NCBI GenBank assembly: GCA_023434205.1
Contig: JAEYTB010000014.1
Span: 1-32,188 of the forward strand
From: Planctomycetota bacterium
GTDB taxonomy: Bacteria > Planctomycetota > Phycisphaerae > Phycisphaerales > UBA1924
Reading direction: 5' to 3'
DNA: 32,188 bases
Positions within the stretch are counted from its first letter, which is position 1. Each line of letters begins with the position of its first letter. The notes beneath the pieces were generated by a model. The model saw only the letters and a program-made list of their open reading frames with translations. It did no database searches and had not been told where the DNA came from. Of this stretch, positions 32,096 through 32,188 are shown piece by piece. The position numbers were made by a program, and so were the translations under genes.

Positions 32096-32188
32096 GGGCC
32101 TTCCTCGAAGCGTTCGGCGGCGCGGCGCTTGGCGGCGAGGAGGCCGGACTCGGCGGGCTTGGGGGCGGCCTGGGTGGGCGCGCTGGGC
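32092..32188 (-). CDS. C-terminal end of an unidentified protein (start beyond window)
   Basis: Only the last 31 codons are visible. They encode an Ala/Pro/Lys-rich link (PSAPTQAAPKPAE) followed by SGLLAAKRRAAERFEEGP and a TGA stop. This stop overlaps the ATG of the methyltransferase gene by four bases, the same coupling seen at many junctions here, which is the main reason to accept it as coding. The charged helix at the end is not specific enough to name the protein. Confidence 0.6.
   Translation of the reverse strand, partial: PSAPTQAAPKPAESGLLAAKRRAAERFEEGP

Overview
The window looks like chromosomal DNA from a high-GC planctomycete, most likely class Phycisphaerae. Three things suggest this: the N-terminal LEPRTLLA motif of the secreted protein at 23870-25324, the C-terminal zinc-ribbon tails (CxxCxYD-RGLG ... 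CPECG) on two unrelated small membrane proteins, and a pyruvate dehydrogenase and mre gene arrangement of the kind expected in that group. This is an inference from protein features, as no rRNA gene is present. Genes are tightly packed on both strands, with many 4-base ATGA overlaps. I see no insertion sequence, prophage or CRISPR array.

Left part (1-11204), almost all on the minus strand: a secreted S41/PDZ processing protease cut by the window edge, an MFS transporter, a tRNA-Arg(CCG) on the plus strand, and a lipoprotein built of DUF11-like repeats. Then comes a seven-gene cell-shape and envelope operon read from a promoter near 11190: mreB, mreC, mreD, a zinc-ribbon membrane protein, a HAD phosphatase, a GlmU-like sugar nucleotidyltransferase/acyltransferase and a YjbR-like protein.

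Middle part (11511-20631): a stand-alone pyruvate dehydrogenase E1 alpha gene; a minus-strand operon joining a HEAT-like lipoprotein, an RsbW-type kinase, a STAS protein and an MlaE-type lipid permease; guaA; a half-size EamA transporter; and a second pyruvate dehydrogenase cluster in which a 77-residue protein sits between E1 alpha and E1 beta. A solitary DNA methyltransferase converges on the E1 beta gene.

Right part (20712-32188): a TetR regulator, ABC ATPase and NodT-type outer-membrane efflux protein; a secreted protein of four Ig-like repeats; fumarylacetoacetase followed by a strongly folded element that could be a small RNA; an orphan hybrid-free histidine kinase; a MiaB with three insertions; another zinc-ribbon membrane protein; a SAM methyltransferase; and the tail of one more gene.

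The most interesting points are the partner-switching pair fused by operon structure to a lipid ABC permease, the small conserved protein inside the pyruvate dehydrogenase operon, the possible structured RNA with a C-rich loop at 26818-26917, and the two different E1 alpha types. Most other genes are ordinary core functions.
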